From: Rahnella aquatilis CIP 78.65 = ATCC 33071
GTDB taxonomy: Bacteria; Pseudomonadota; Gammaproteobacteria; Enterobacterales; Enterobacteriaceae
Assembly: GCF_000241955.1 (NCBI RefSeq)
Contig: NC_016818.1
Location: 3,224,001 to 3,288,000, forward strand
Direction: 5' to 3'
DNA length: 64,000 nt
Below the pieces are notes generated by a model that was not told the origin of the DNA, did not search any database, and saw only the letters and a program-made list of their open reading frames with translations. A program made the translations under genes and the position numbers. Positions 46,894 through 56,387 of this stretch are shown piece after piece (the first letter of the stretch is position 1; the number at the start of each line of letters is the position of its first letter).

Positions 46894-47466
46894 ATGCCAT
46901 CAACCCTGAACGCCACATTGCCTGCTACCGATATGCCTGTCGTTGAACAACAAGCAGTCGTTGAGAAAGAAGCCTCCGTGGAAAAACAAGCGTATCGCGA
47001 TGCGATGGCGCGCCTCGGTTCGGCCGTCAACATCATCACTACCGACGGTCCCGGCGGACGGGCAGGTTTCACCGCCTCCGCCGTATGCAGCGTTACCGAT
47101 TCGCCGCCGACATTGCTGGTATGCCTGAACCGCTCGGCGTCGGTGTATCCTGCCTTCAAAGAGAATCAGGTGCTGTGCGTTAATACGCTGGCCGATTGCC
47201 ATGAGTCGCTGTCCAATTTATTCGGCGGAAAAACGCCGATGGAGCAACGTTTTGACGCCGCCGAGTGGACGCGCCTCGCCACTGGCTCCCCCATTCTTAC
47301 CAACGCGCTGGTGTCATTTGACTGCAAGGTCACGCAGATCACCCGCGTCGGCACCCACGACATTTTGTTTTGTGAAGCCGTTGCCTTACGACGCAACGAC
47401 GACAGCCACGGACTGGTGTATTTCGACCGGCGCTATCACCCGCTTATGCGTCAGTTAGCCTGTTAA
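46894..47466 (+). CDS. rutF: FMN reductase for RutA
   Basis: 190-residue flavin reductase-like FMN-binding protein supplying reduced FMN to RutA. The fold motif [28 protein letters not shown] is characteristic. An extra N-terminal segment of about 25 residues ([17 protein letters not shown]) is low-complexity. It follows rutD directly: the malonic semialdehyde reductase gene rutE, between rutD and rutF in E. coli, is missing. Confidence 0.95.
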   Translation: MPSTLNATLPATDMPVVEQQAVVEKEASVEKQAYRDAMARLGSAVNIITTDGPGGRAGFTASAVCSVTDSPPTLLVCLNRSASVYPAFKENQVLCVNTLADCHESLSNLFGGKTPMEQRFDAAEWTRLATGSPILTNALVSFDCKVTQITRVGTHDILFCEAVALRRNDDSHGLVYFDRRYHPLMRQLAC

Positions 47467-47497
47467 CTCAATCCTCTCAACTTAGTAAGGGTCGTGC

Positions 47498-48844
47498 ATG
47501 GCGAATACCTGGTTTCCACAATGGCGTAAAAGAGAAGGTAATCTGGATGGTGCGGTGATCGCGCCGGATGAACGGCTGCCGTTAGGATCAACAGTGATCA
47601 TGGGGCTGCAACATACGGTGGCCATGTTTGGTGCCACCGTGTTAATGCCCTTGCTGATGGGTTTTGATGCCAACATGGCGATTCTGATGTCGGGCATCGG
47701 CACCCTGCTGTTCTTCCTGGTGGTCGGCGGACGCGTACCCAGCTATCTCGGATCCAGCGCCGCATTTGTCGGGCTGGTGATCGCGGTGACCGGCTACAGC
47801 GGCCACGGGGCGAACCCGAATATCGGCGTGGCACTGGGTGGCATTATTGCCTGCGGCGTGATTTACACGCTGATCGGTTTTGTGGTGATGGCGGTCGGTA
47901 CACGCTGGATTGAACGTCTGATGCCGCCGGTTGTTACGGGCGCGGTAGTGATGGCGATTGGTCTGAATCTGGCACCCATTGCCATTAACAGCGTGTCGGC
48001 CTCTTCATTTGACAGCTGGATGGCGGTGATGACCGTGCTATGTATCGGTTCGGTGGCGGTGTTCACCCGCGGTCTGGTGCAGCGTTTGTTACTGCTGCTC
48101 GGTCTGGTGGCGGCGTATCTGATTTACATGGCGATCACCAACGGCCTCGGGCTGGGCACACCGGTAGATTTCAGCGCCGTAGCCCAGGCACCGTGGTTTG
48201 GCGTCCCGACCATTACCACGCCGGTGTTCAGTTCTCACGCCATGCTGATGATTGCGCCGGTGGCGGTGATTCTGGTGGCGGAAAACCTTGGCCACATTAA
48301 AGCGGTGGCGGGCATGACCGGCAAAAACCTCGACCCGTACATGGGCCGCGCGTTTGTCGGTGACGGTCTGGCAACTCTGCTTTCCGCCTCGGCGGGCGGC
48401 ACCGGTGTCACCACTTACGCAGAAAACATCGGCGTGATGGCTGTGACCAAGATTTACTCCACGCTGATTTTCGTTGCTGCGGCGATAGTTGCCATTGTGT
48501 TGGGCTTCTCGCCCAAGTTTGGTGCACTGATCCACACCATTCCCGGCCCGGTGCTCGGTGGTGCGTCGATTGTCGTGTTCGGTCTGATTGCCGTAGCAGG
48601 TGCCCGCATCTGGGTACAAAACCAGGTGGATCTGGGACTTAACGGAAATTTGATCATGGTGGCAGTCACGCTGGTACTGGGCGCAGGCAACTTTACCCTG
48701 AGCCTGGGCGGCTTCAGCATGGGTGGCATCGGCACGGCGACGTTTGGCGCCATTTTGCTCAATGCCTTCCTGAGTCGCAGCAAACAGGCAAAAATTCAGC
48801 CTGAAATAAAAACTGGCACAGAAGCTGCATTAAAAGATCACTGA
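47498..48844 (+). CDS. rutG: Pyrimidine permease, NCS2 family
   Basis: 448-residue nucleobase:cation symporter of the UraA type with about 14 membrane segments. GLQHTVAMFGATVLMPLLMGF and AENLGHIKAVAGMTGKNLDPYMGRAFVGDG are conserved NCS2 signatures. Imports uracil/thymine for the Rut pathway. Last cistron; a terminator follows. Confidence 0.95.
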   Translation: MANTWFPQWRKREGNLDGAVIAPDERLPLGSTVIMGLQHTVAMFGATVLMPLLMGFDANMAILMSGIGTLLFFLVVGGRVPSYLGSSAAFVGLVIAVTGYSGHGANPNIGVALGGIIACGVIYTLIGFVVMAVGTRWIERLMPPVVTGAVVMAIGLNLAPIAINSVSASSFDSWMAVMTVLCIGSVAVFTRGLVQRLLLLLGLVAAYLIYMAITNGLGLGTPVDFSAVAQAPWFGVPTITTPVFSSHAMLMIAPVAVILVAENLGHIKAVAGMTGKNLDPYMGRAFVGDGLATLLSASAGGTGVTTYAENIGVMAVTKIYSTLIFVAAAIVAIVLGFSPKFGALIHTIPGPVLGGASIVVFGLIAVAGARIWVQNQVDLGLNGNLIMVAVTLVLGAGNFTLSLGGFSMGGIGTATFGAILLNAFLSRSKQAKIQPEIKTGTEAALKDH

Positions 48845-48883
48845 CGACCTCAGTTTCTCCTTAGCTCATCATTTTTGATGATC

Positions 48884-48931
48884 GCCAGCGGTTAGCCGGT
48901 CCACCCGTCCGGATTAGCCGCTGGTTTTTTT
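48884..48931 (+). terminator. Terminator of the rut operon
   Basis: CCAGCGG-CCGG on the left pairs with CCGG-CCGCTGG on the right, with small internal mismatches, followed by seven Ts. Confidence 0.9.
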
Positions 48932-49099
48932 CTTTCTGCCTCCCGTACATTCCTCCTAATGCCGTTTTCCAGCTAACGATTGCAAAATTCCTTCGTTCAC
49001 CTGCCCTTTAAATTGGTTTGTTATGGGTTCAGCACTTTGGTTCTAAGAACGCCAGAGTCATCACCTGTCACCATAACCAATAAGAAAAAGGGTTTAACG

Positions 49100-50740
49100 A
49101 TGAAGAACATTCGCCGGATTAACGCGGTCACCCGCGCACTGGCTTTAGGGGTACTTCTCACCAGCACGTTTTCTGCCATCGCCGCTGACGGTACTCCCGT
49201 TCAGGGCGGTACGCTGATTTATCTTGAACAGCAGGCGCACACCAACCTGTATCCGCCCGCCGGTGGATTCTATCCGAACGGCGGCATACTCAATCAGATC
49301 ACCGACAAACTGACATACCAGAATCCGAAGACGCTGGAGATTGAGCCCTGGATTGCCGAATCCTGGTCGTTCAACGCCGACAAGACCGAATACACCTTCA
49401 AACTGCGTCCGGGCGTGACTTTCTCCGACGGCACGCCGCTTGATGCCAGTGCAGTAGCCAAAAACTTTGATACTTACGGTCTGGGCAATAAAGAGCATCA
49501 CCTGCCGGTCTCCGAAGTCATCAACAATTACGACCACAGCGAAGTAATTGATCCGCTGACCGTGAAGTTCTATTTCAAAAAGTCGTCACCGGGGTTCCTG
49601 CAGGGCACGGCAACCATTGGCTCCGGGCTGGTGTCGCTGAGCACGCTGGAACGTAATTTTGACGCGCTGGGCGACGCCACGCACATCATCGGTTCCGGTC
49701 CGTTTGTGGTCAGTAAAGAAACGCTGGGTCGTGAAGTCGATCTGACTGCCCGCAAGGATTACAACTGGGGGCCGAAAAACCTTAAACAACAGGGACGTGC
49801 CAATCTTGACGGCATCAAAGTGATCGTGACCGGCGAAGACAGCGTGCGTATCGGCGCGCTGCTGGCGGGTCAGGCTGATTTCATCCGTCAGGTTCAGGCG
49901 TATGACGAGAAACAGGCCAAAGACCAGAACTTCCCGCTTTATGCCGCGCCGACCAAAGGCGTTAACGACAGCATTTCGTTCCGGCCGGACAACGCGCTGG
50001 TGTCGGATCTGAAAGTGCGTCAGGCGCTGCTGCACGCCACCAACAGCAAACAGGTGGTCGATACGCTGTTCTCGCCAAACTATCCGCAGGCGACTTCGGT
50101 GATTGCTAAAACCGCCGCCGGTTATGTCGATCTGAGCCACAAACTGACTTACGACCCGACGCTTTCCAAAAAGCTGCTCGATGAAGCGGGCTGGAAGCCG
50201 GGCCCGAACGGCATCCGTCAGAAAGACGGCAAAACGCTGTCGCTGACCATTTATGAATCGCTGCCGCAACCGCAGAACAAAGAGGTGTTGCAGTTGGTTT
50301 CCCAGCAATGGAGCCAGGTCGGCGCGAAGCTGAACATTCTGGCGGGTGATGCGGGCAGCCGCGTGGCGGATAACCTTGATCCGCAGAAAACCCCGGCGAA
50401 CGTGGTGGAAGTCGGACGCGCCGATCCGGACGTCATCAAAAGCTCGTTCTACCCGACCAACCGCGATGCGCTGCTGCAAAAAGGCGGCCTGAGCAGCAAG
50501 GTGAAAAGCTTCCGTGACGACAAACTTAACGACCTGCTGACCGCAATTTCCGCCGAAGTCGATCCGAAAAAACGTCTGGCACTGACCGGCGACGTGCAGA
50601 ACTACCTTCTGGATCAGGCGTATGTCATTCCGATTTTCGAAGAGCCACAGGTGTTTGCCGGTGCGCCGTATTTCAAAGGCGTCAGCTTTGAAGCGGTCGG
50701 GCGTCCGAGCTTCTACGGCGCATGGCTGGAAAAGCATTAA
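49100..50740 (+). CDS. Family-5 ABC transporter substrate-binding protein
   Basis: 546 residues, Sec signal peptide (ends TFSAIAADG), then a peptide/nickel-class solute-binding fold (TYTFKLRPGVTFSDGTPLDASAVAKNF; VRQALLHATNSKQVV). From memory it belongs with the TIGRFAM family named after Klebsiella KPN_01854; not checked. The ATG at 49100 has AAGGG upstream and is the only start preserving the signal peptide. First gene of a seven-gene overlapping cluster to 57225. The ligand is unknown; such proteins bind peptides, opines or other hydrophilic compounds. Confidence 0.9.
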   Translation: MKNIRRINAVTRALALGVLLTSTFSAIAADGTPVQGGTLIYLEQQAHTNLYPPAGGFYPNGGILNQITDKLTYQNPKTLEIEPWIAESWSFNADKTEYTFKLRPGVTFSDGTPLDASAVAKNFDTYGLGNKEHHLPVSEVINNYDHSEVIDPLTVKFYFKKSSPGFLQGTATIGSGLVSLSTLERNFDALGDATHIIGSGPFVVSKETLGREVDLTARKDYNWGPKNLKQQGRANLDGIKVIVTGEDSVRIGALLAGQADFIRQVQAYDEKQAKDQNFPLYAAPTKGVNDSISFRPDNALVSDLKVRQALLHATNSKQVVDTLFSPNYPQATSVIAKTAAGYVDLSHKLTYDPTLSKKLLDEAGWKPGPNGIRQKDGKTLSLTIYESLPQPQNKEVLQLVSQQWSQVGAKLNILAGDAGSRVADNLDPQKTPANVVEVGRADPDVIKSSFYPTNRDALLQKGGLSSKVKSFRDDKLNDLLTAISAEVDPKKRLALTGDVQNYLLDQAYVIPIFEEPQVFAGAPYFKGVSFEAVGRPSFYGAWLEKH

Positions 50741-50756
50741 CAGACAGGGGTAAATC

Positions 50757-51716
50757 ATGAGCCGATACGTGAGCGGTCGATTCGGGCAGGCCTTGCTGGT
50801 GTTGTGGGCGGCGTTTACCGTCTCCTTCATCCTGTTGCAGGTGCTGCCCGGCGACGCGATTCTGATTAAATTCCAGAACCCGGACATGGGATTAAGCCCG
50901 GCGCAAATCGCCGATATGCGTGCCGCCTACGGCGCGGATATGCCGGTCTGGCAGCAATATCTGCATACGCTGGGCAATTTCCTGCGCGGGGATCTGGGCT
51001 ATTCGATTCAGGCTGGCGTACCGGTGACTGAATTACTCAGCAGCAACTTCCCGCCGACGTTACGTCTGGCGCTGATGGGGTTCGCACTGGCCGCCGTGGT
51101 GGCCTTTGCGCTGGCGTTTCTCTCCAGCCTGCTGCATTTCGGCTGGCTGAAAAATGCCTTACAGGCGGTGCCGTCGCTGTTTATTTCCATTCCGACATTC
51201 TGGCTGGGCATTGCGCTCATCCAGTTTTTCTCGTTCCATCTGCGCTGGATCCCGGTGATTAATCCGGGGGAATGGGTCGGGCTGATCCTGCCGGTTATCA
51301 CGCTGGCGGTACCGATTTCCGCGCCGCTGGCGCAGATCCTCATCCGCAGCATTGATCAGGTGCAAACCCAGCCGTTCGTCGCCGTCGCCCGCGCCAAAGG
51401 GGCCAGCCGCAGCGGCGTGTTGTGGCGACATGTGGCGCGCAACGCCCTGCTTCCGGCACTGACCATTGCCGGTTTGCTGTTTGGCGAACTGATCGCCGGA
51501 GCGCTGATCACCGAAACTGTCTTCGGCCTTAATGGCCTCGGGCAACTCACGCAACAGGCCGTGAATAATCAGGATGTCGCGGTATTGCAGGCGATTGTGG
51601 TGATTTCCGCCGCCGCTTTTGTCGGCATCAACTTACTGGTCGATTTACTGTATCCGCTGCTCGACCCGCGCCTTAAAGCCTCTGCGTCTAAAAACTCACG
51701 GGGAGCCACCGCATGA
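50757..51716 (+). CDS. ABC transporter permease, DppB type
   Basis: 319 residues, six helices, with the first-permease features of the oligopeptide class: an early periplasmic loop (LPGDAILIKFQNP) and the EAA-like loop (VARAKGASRSGVLWRHVARNALLPAL). AGGGGTAAATC before the ATG. Overlaps the next permease by 4 bases (ATGA). Confidence 0.93.
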   Translation: MSRYVSGRFGQALLVLWAAFTVSFILLQVLPGDAILIKFQNPDMGLSPAQIADMRAAYGADMPVWQQYLHTLGNFLRGDLGYSIQAGVPVTELLSSNFPPTLRLALMGFALAAVVAFALAFLSSLLHFGWLKNALQAVPSLFISIPTFWLGIALIQFFSFHLRWIPVINPGEWVGLILPVITLAVPISAPLAQILIRSIDQVQTQPFVAVARAKGASRSGVLWRHVARNALLPALTIAGLLFGELIAGALITETVFGLNGLGQLTQQAVNNQDVAVLQAIVVISAAAFVGINLLVDLLYPLLDPRLKASASKNSRGATA

Positions 51717-52576
51717 GCAGTTTACCGCTTGGCAAAAGCATTCTCTCGTTACCCCTTACACAGCGTCGCCGCTGGAAACCTGCCCGCCTGCAACCGGGGT
51801 TAATCCTCGCGTGGCTGGTGATGGCGACCGTCATTTTGTGGGCGATTGCCCCCGGATTATTTACGGATTACAGCGGTACCGAAGGGATTGCCGGTGCGCA
51901 GCGTCTGGCCCCGCAGGCCGGACACTGGCTGGGGACGGATCAGCTCGGCCGCGATGTCTACGCCCGCATTGTTTACGGCGCGTCACATTCCCTTTCCGGC
52001 GCGCTGGTTGCGGTGGCGCTCGGGCTGGTGTTCGGCACCGCCTTAGGGCTGGCAGCGGGCGCAACCGGCGGTCTGGTGGATGCCATCGTTATGCGCATCA
52101 ATGATGTTTTGCTGTCAATTCCCGGCCTGCTGCTGTCGCTGAGCGTAATTATTCTGCTCGGCTTCGGCACGGTGCACGCGGCGATTGCCGTCGGTGTCAC
52201 ATCCGTTGCCAACTTCGCCCGCCTGGCCCGCGCCGAAGTGGTGCTGGTGCGTCACAGTGATTACGTCGAAGCCGCCTGGGGCAGCGGCGGTTCCTTTCTG
52301 TCGATTTTGTGGCGGCATATTTTGCCCAACTCGCTGACGTCGGTGATCGCCTTCTCGGCGTTGCAGTTCGGCAGCGCGATACTGGCGATTTCCACCCTGA
52401 GTTTTCTCGGTTACGGCACGCCGCCGCCGACGCCGGAATGGGGTTTACTGATCGCCGAAGGCCGTAACTACATTTCCACCGCCTGGTGGCTGACCACTTT
52501 CCCCGGCGTCGTCGTGGTTCTGGTGGTGCTTTCCGCCAACCGCATCAGCCAGTCATTACGCAGGAGAACGCGATGA
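51713..52576 (+). CDS. ABC transporter permease, DppC type
   Basis: 287 residues. Proline/arginine-rich N-terminus, first helix WLVMATVILWAIAPGLF, motif HWLGTDQLGRDVYARIVYGA typical of second permeases of this class, and an EAA loop (GGSFLSILWRHILPNSLTSV). Overlaps both neighbours by 4 bases, indicating coupled translation. Confidence 0.93.
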   Translation: MSSLPLGKSILSLPLTQRRRWKPARLQPGLILAWLVMATVILWAIAPGLFTDYSGTEGIAGAQRLAPQAGHWLGTDQLGRDVYARIVYGASHSLSGALVAVALGLVFGTALGLAAGATGGLVDAIVMRINDVLLSIPGLLLSLSVIILLGFGTVHAAIAVGVTSVANFARLARAEVVLVRHSDYVEAAWGSGGSFLSILWRHILPNSLTSVIAFSALQFGSAILAISTLSFLGYGTPPPTPEWGLLIAEGRNYISTAWWLTTFPGVVVVLVVLSANRISQSLRRRTR

Positions 52577-54192
52577 ACGCGCAGGCCACTTTTACGCATA
52601 ACGCCCCGCCGGTGCTCGAACTGGATAATCTCTCCATCGCCTACGACGGCAAACCGGTGGTGCATAACGTGTCGTTTACGATTAACGCCGGTGAAGTGCT
52701 GGCGCTGGTCGGCGAATCTGGCTCCGGCAAAACCACCACCGCACAGGCGATCATCGGTCTGCTGGCTGAGAACGGCCATATCGAACAGGGTGAAATCCGC
52801 CTCAATGGCACGGACATCAGCCAGTGGTCACAGCGCCGTCTCGACGCCCTGCGCGGCGCACGCATCAGTCTGATACCGCAGGATCCCACCAGTTCGCTGG
52901 ATCCGGTCAAAACCATCGGTTCGCAGGTAGCAGAAATTCTCGATATCCATCAGCGCCTGTCACGTCAGCAGCGCGACGCCCGCGTGGTGGAACTGCTGTC
53001 CCGCGTGGGTCTTTCGCACCCGGAACAGCGGGCGAAGCAGTATCCGCATGAGCTTTCCGGCGGCATGAAGCAGCGCGTATTAATCGCCATTGCGGTTGCG
53101 CTGCAACCGGCGCTGATCATTGCCGATGAACCGACCAGCGCGCTGGATGTCACGGTGCAAAAACGCATTCTGGATTTGATTGACGAACTGCGCCGCGAGT
53201 CCGGCACCGCCGTCTTGCTGGTGACGCATGACCTGGCGATTGCCGCCGAACGCGCCGACCGGTTGCTGGTGTTCCGTCACGGCAAAGTGCAGGAGCAGGG
53301 CATCACCCGCGAGGTGCTGAATGCGCCGAAAAGCGATTACACCCGCCAGCTTTTCGCCGATGTCCCTGCCCTGTCCGGCCGTCACCGTGCGCACCTGCGC
53401 ACGGCGGAGGAACCGGTGCTGGTGGTCGAAAACATCACTCACGATTTCACCCTCGGCGGCAAAAATCAGGCGGCGTTCCGCGCCGTTGATCACGTGTCAT
53501 TCAGCATTCCGCGCGGCACCACGCATTCGCTGGTCGGCGAATCCGGTTCCGGCAAAACCACGCTGGCGCGCATTCTGCTCGGTTTTCAGAAACCGGACAG
53601 CGGACGTGTGCTGATCGACGGCGAAGACATCACGCGCCTGAAAGGCGAAGCCCTGCGTCAGTTGCGTAAAAAAATCCAGCTGGTGTATCAGAATCCTTTT
53701 GCCTCGCTGGATCCGTCGCAAACGCTGTTTCGGGTCATCGAAGAACCGTTGCTGAATTTCGAAAAAATCCCGGCTGATGTACGCCGTGAACGGGTGCTGG
53801 ATATCGCCCGCCGCGTGGCGCTGCCGGAAGCATTACTCAGCCGCAAACCCCGCGAACTGTCCGGCGGTCAGCGCCAGCGTGTGGCCATTGCGCGGGCACT
53901 GATTTTAGAGCCGAAAGTGCTGGTTCTCGATGAAGCCACGTCGGCGCTTGACGTCACCGTGCAGGCGCAAATTCTGACGTTGCTTTCGCAGTTACAGGAT
54001 TCACTCGGCCTGACCTATTTATTTATCTCGCACGATCTGGCGACCGTCCGGCAAATCTCGCACAGCGTCTCGGTGTTGAACCGCGGACAGCAGGTAGATT
54101 CCGGCAACGTGGAAGACGTTTTCGCCCTGCCTTCCAGCGATTACACCCGCCAGCTTATCGATGCCATTCCCGGCCGCCATCGCGCCGCATGA
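52573..54192 (+). CDS. Dual ABC ATPase (DppD-DppF fusion)
   Basis: 539 residues with two complete nucleotide-binding domains. Walker A at 47-54 (GESGSGKT) and about 322-329; signatures ELSGGMKQR and ELSGGQRQR; Walker B LIIADEP and VLVLDEA. Similar to GsiA-type fused ATPases that energise peptide-class importers. AGGAGAACGCG before the ATG at 52573, which overlaps the permease stop; the open frame to 52486 lies inside the permease gene. Confidence 0.93.
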   Translation: MNAQATFTHNAPPVLELDNLSIAYDGKPVVHNVSFTINAGEVLALVGESGSGKTTTAQAIIGLLAENGHIEQGEIRLNGTDISQWSQRRLDALRGARISLIPQDPTSSLDPVKTIGSQVAEILDIHQRLSRQQRDARVVELLSRVGLSHPEQRAKQYPHELSGGMKQRVLIAIAVALQPALIIADEPTSALDVTVQKRILDLIDELRRESGTAVLLVTHDLAIAAERADRLLVFRHGKVQEQGITREVLNAPKSDYTRQLFADVPALSGRHRAHLRTAEEPVLVVENITHDFTLGGKNQAAFRAVDHVSFSIPRGTTHSLVGESGSGKTTLARILLGFQKPDSGRVLIDGEDITRLKGEALRQLRKKIQLVYQNPFASLDPSQTLFRVIEEPLLNFEKIPADVRRERVLDIARRVALPEALLSRKPRELSGGQRQRVAIARALILEPKVLVLDEATSALDVTVQAQILTLLSQLQDSLGLTYLFISHDLATVRQISHSVSVLNRGQQVDSGNVEDVFALPSSDYTRQLIDAIPGRHRAA

Positions 54193-54219
54193 AACAGCAC
54201 ATGAAACAAGAGGGACATT

Positions 54220-55281
54220 ATGAGCAGTAAACGTCTTGGATTTTTCACCCGCCTTCTGGACAACACCAGCGCGCAGGAACGTTACCGGCTGGCGACCGAG
54301 CAAATCATTCACGCCGAACAACTGGGTTTTGATTCCGCCTGGGTCGCGCAGCACCATTTTCATGAAGCCGAAGGCGGCCTGCCTGCGCCACTGGTTTTTC
54401 TTGCGCAGGTGGCAGCGCACACCCGCTTTATCCGTCTCGGCACCGGCGTGATCACCCTGCCGATGGAGAATGCCCTGCGCGTGGCCGAAGACACCGCCGT
54501 GCTGGATTTACTCTCCGGCGGACGGCTGGAAGTCGGTTTAGGCTCGGGGGGTACACCAACGTCATTCCCGCCGTTCGGGCTGGAAAGTCAGGATCGCGGC
54601 AAGGCGTTTGGCAACAACCTGCAAATCCTGCTCACCGCCTGGCGCGGTGAACCGCTGGCGGGCACCGGTAACCGTTTATATCCGGCGGCACCGCAACTGG
54701 CGAACCGCGTCTGGCAGGCGACCTTCTCGGTTGACGGCGGCGCGCGTGCGGGTAAATCCGGCGACGGTCTGATGCTCTCACGCACCCAGCCACGCCCGGC
54801 GGACGCGCCGGATTTACGCCTCGACGAGCTGCAAAACCCGATCATTGATGCCTATCTCGACGCACTGCCCGACGGCGTTGCACCACGTATCATGGGCTCC
54901 CGTACCGCCTTCGTCGCCGAGAACGGCGATGAGGCGCGCGAACTGGCGCAAAAAGGCTTACGACGCCAGGCCGAAAATCACCGCGCCAGCGGGCAGATTG
55001 TGCAGGGCGATACGCTGGACGATTACATCCGCGCCTTCGACGTGCATCTCGGCACGGCGGCGCAGGTGACGGCCAGTTTGCAGGCCGATACCGCCCTCGC
55101 CCGCGTCACCGATCTGGCGTTTCAGGTGCATTCCATTGATCCGCCGCATCCGTACATTTTGCGTTCCATCGAACTGATTGCCCGTCACGTTGCGCCCGCG
55201 CTCGGCTGGGTTCGCCGCACGCCGCAGCGCAGTGTTTCCTCTCCATCCGCCGATTCCTCATTTTCAAGGGAAACCCTATGA
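54220..55281 (+). CDS. Luciferase-like FMN-dependent monooxygenase
   Basis: 353-residue bacterial luciferase-fold protein (FDSAWVAQHHFHEAEGG; VAEDTAVLDLLSGGRLEVGLGSGG are class motifs). I recall a TIGRFAM family KPN_01858 for this type; not checked. The reaction needs reduced FMN and O2 and often cleaves C-S, C-N or C-C bonds; the real substrate is unknown. No dedicated flavin reductase is in this cluster; RutF, 7 kb upstream, could serve. AGAGGGACATT precedes the ATG. Overlaps the next gene by 4 bases. Confidence 0.88.
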   Translation: MSSKRLGFFTRLLDNTSAQERYRLATEQIIHAEQLGFDSAWVAQHHFHEAEGGLPAPLVFLAQVAAHTRFIRLGTGVITLPMENALRVAEDTAVLDLLSGGRLEVGLGSGGTPTSFPPFGLESQDRGKAFGNNLQILLTAWRGEPLAGTGNRLYPAAPQLANRVWQATFSVDGGARAGKSGDGLMLSRTQPRPADAPDLRLDELQNPIIDAYLDALPDGVAPRIMGSRTAFVAENGDEARELAQKGLRRQAENHRASGQIVQGDTLDDYIRAFDVHLGTAAQVTASLQADTALARVTDLAFQVHSIDPPHPYILRSIELIARHVAPALGWVRRTPQRSVSSPSADSSFSRETL

Positions 55282-56387
55282 CCCCCTATTCGACCGACCT
55301 GCTGGAAAAACTGGCGGAAATCGCTCCGGATTCCGCACTGAAACAGGCACGCGATACCCGCGACGCCGCCACCCGTCACGCACAGGGCAGTTACGATGCG
55401 CTGTTTACCGAACAGGATGGCGTGGATTTTTTGCTGGCAGAACGCCTGCGGCTGGCGCAAAACGTGGCGCGCTGGCACGGCGATTCACAACTGACCAATC
55501 ACTATTCCGAGCGTTTGCAGGATTTGCCGGATATCGACGAAACCGCCCGCCTCGATGCCGCGCTGACGCACGGTGAACGTCTGAGCTTCAAACCCGCCAG
55601 CGCCACGCCTGCGCATTTGCAGACGCTGAAAAAAGCCGGCTGGTCGGTGGATGCGATTGTCACGCTGTCGCAACTGATCGCCTTCGTCAGCTTCCAGAGC
55701 CGCGTGCTGCGCAGCTACCGGCTGATCGGCGGCAAGCCGGTGGAAAACGGCAGCAATAAACCGGTCGGCGCGGCGTTCTGGCGCACCGAACCGAACACAC
55801 ACAGTGGCCGCGATGCGCCACAGGCGTTTACCCAGGAAGAACTCGGCTGGGAGCCGTGGATCCCGGCGAAAAAACTCGAAGAATTCGACGCCGGCCAGCA
55901 GGCCATTCTGGCGAAATTCGGCCATACCGATTCTGACTATTTCCGCCTGTTAGGCCGCAATTTACCGGTCCTCGAACAGCGCACCCTGACGGACAAAGGC
56001 ATTTTCTACACCTCCGGCGGGTTGCCACGCAAAGAGCGCGAACTGGCCGCCACGGTCGCCAGTAAAATCAACGGCTGTATTTACTGTGCTTCTGTGCATT
56101 CACGTAAAGCCAGTCAGTTGTCGAAGCAAACGGAAGAGGTTCAGCGCCTGATCGACACACCGCCGGGCGGCATTCTCAGTAAAGAACAATCTCCGCGCTG
56201 GCAGGCCGAAATTGATTTCGCCGCCGCGCTTTCGGCTACGCCACCGGTCGCCACGGAGCAGCACATTGCGGCGCTGCGTGAACAGGGGTTAAGCGAACTG
56301 GAGATTGTCGATCTGGCACAGTCCGCGGCATTTTTCGCCTGGGCCAACCGTCTGATGTTAACGCTGGGAGAACCGTTTAATGACTGA
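55278..56387 (+). CDS. Fused double carboxymuconolactone-decarboxylase/AhpD-like protein
   Basis: 369 residues in two halves. The N-terminal half (about 1-165) is a CMD-fold domain without a CxxC pair (LQTLKKAGWSVDAIVTLSQLIAFVSFQSR). The C-terminal half (about 190-369) is an AhpD-like peroxidase domain with the core CIYCASVHSRKASQL, giving CxxC and the proton-relay histidine. These resemble two families I recall as separate genes in Agrobacterium (Avi_7170 and Avi_7169), here joined. It may reduce a peroxide by-product of the monooxygenase upstream; inference. Confidence 0.85.
   Translation: MTPYSTDLLEKLAEIAPDSALKQARDTRDAATRHAQGSYDALFTEQDGVDFLLAERLRLAQNVARWHGDSQLTNHYSERLQDLPDIDETARLDAALTHGERLSFKPASATPAHLQTLKKAGWSVDAIVTLSQLIAFVSFQSRVLRSYRLIGGKPVENGSNKPVGAAFWRTEPNTHSGRDAPQAFTQEELGWEPWIPAKKLEEFDAGQQAILAKFGHTDSDYFRLLGRNLPVLEQRTLTDKGIFYTSGGLPRKERELAATVASKINGCIYCASVHSRKASQLSKQTEEVQRLIDTPPGGILSKEQSPRWQAEIDFAAALSATPPVATEQHIAALREQGLSELEIVDLAQSAAFFAWANRLMLTLGEPFND

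Noticed and set aside
49586..50887. 433-codon minus-strand frame
   Set aside because: Exact antisense of the ABC binding-protein gene; composition is a mirror of a GC-skewed codon pattern.
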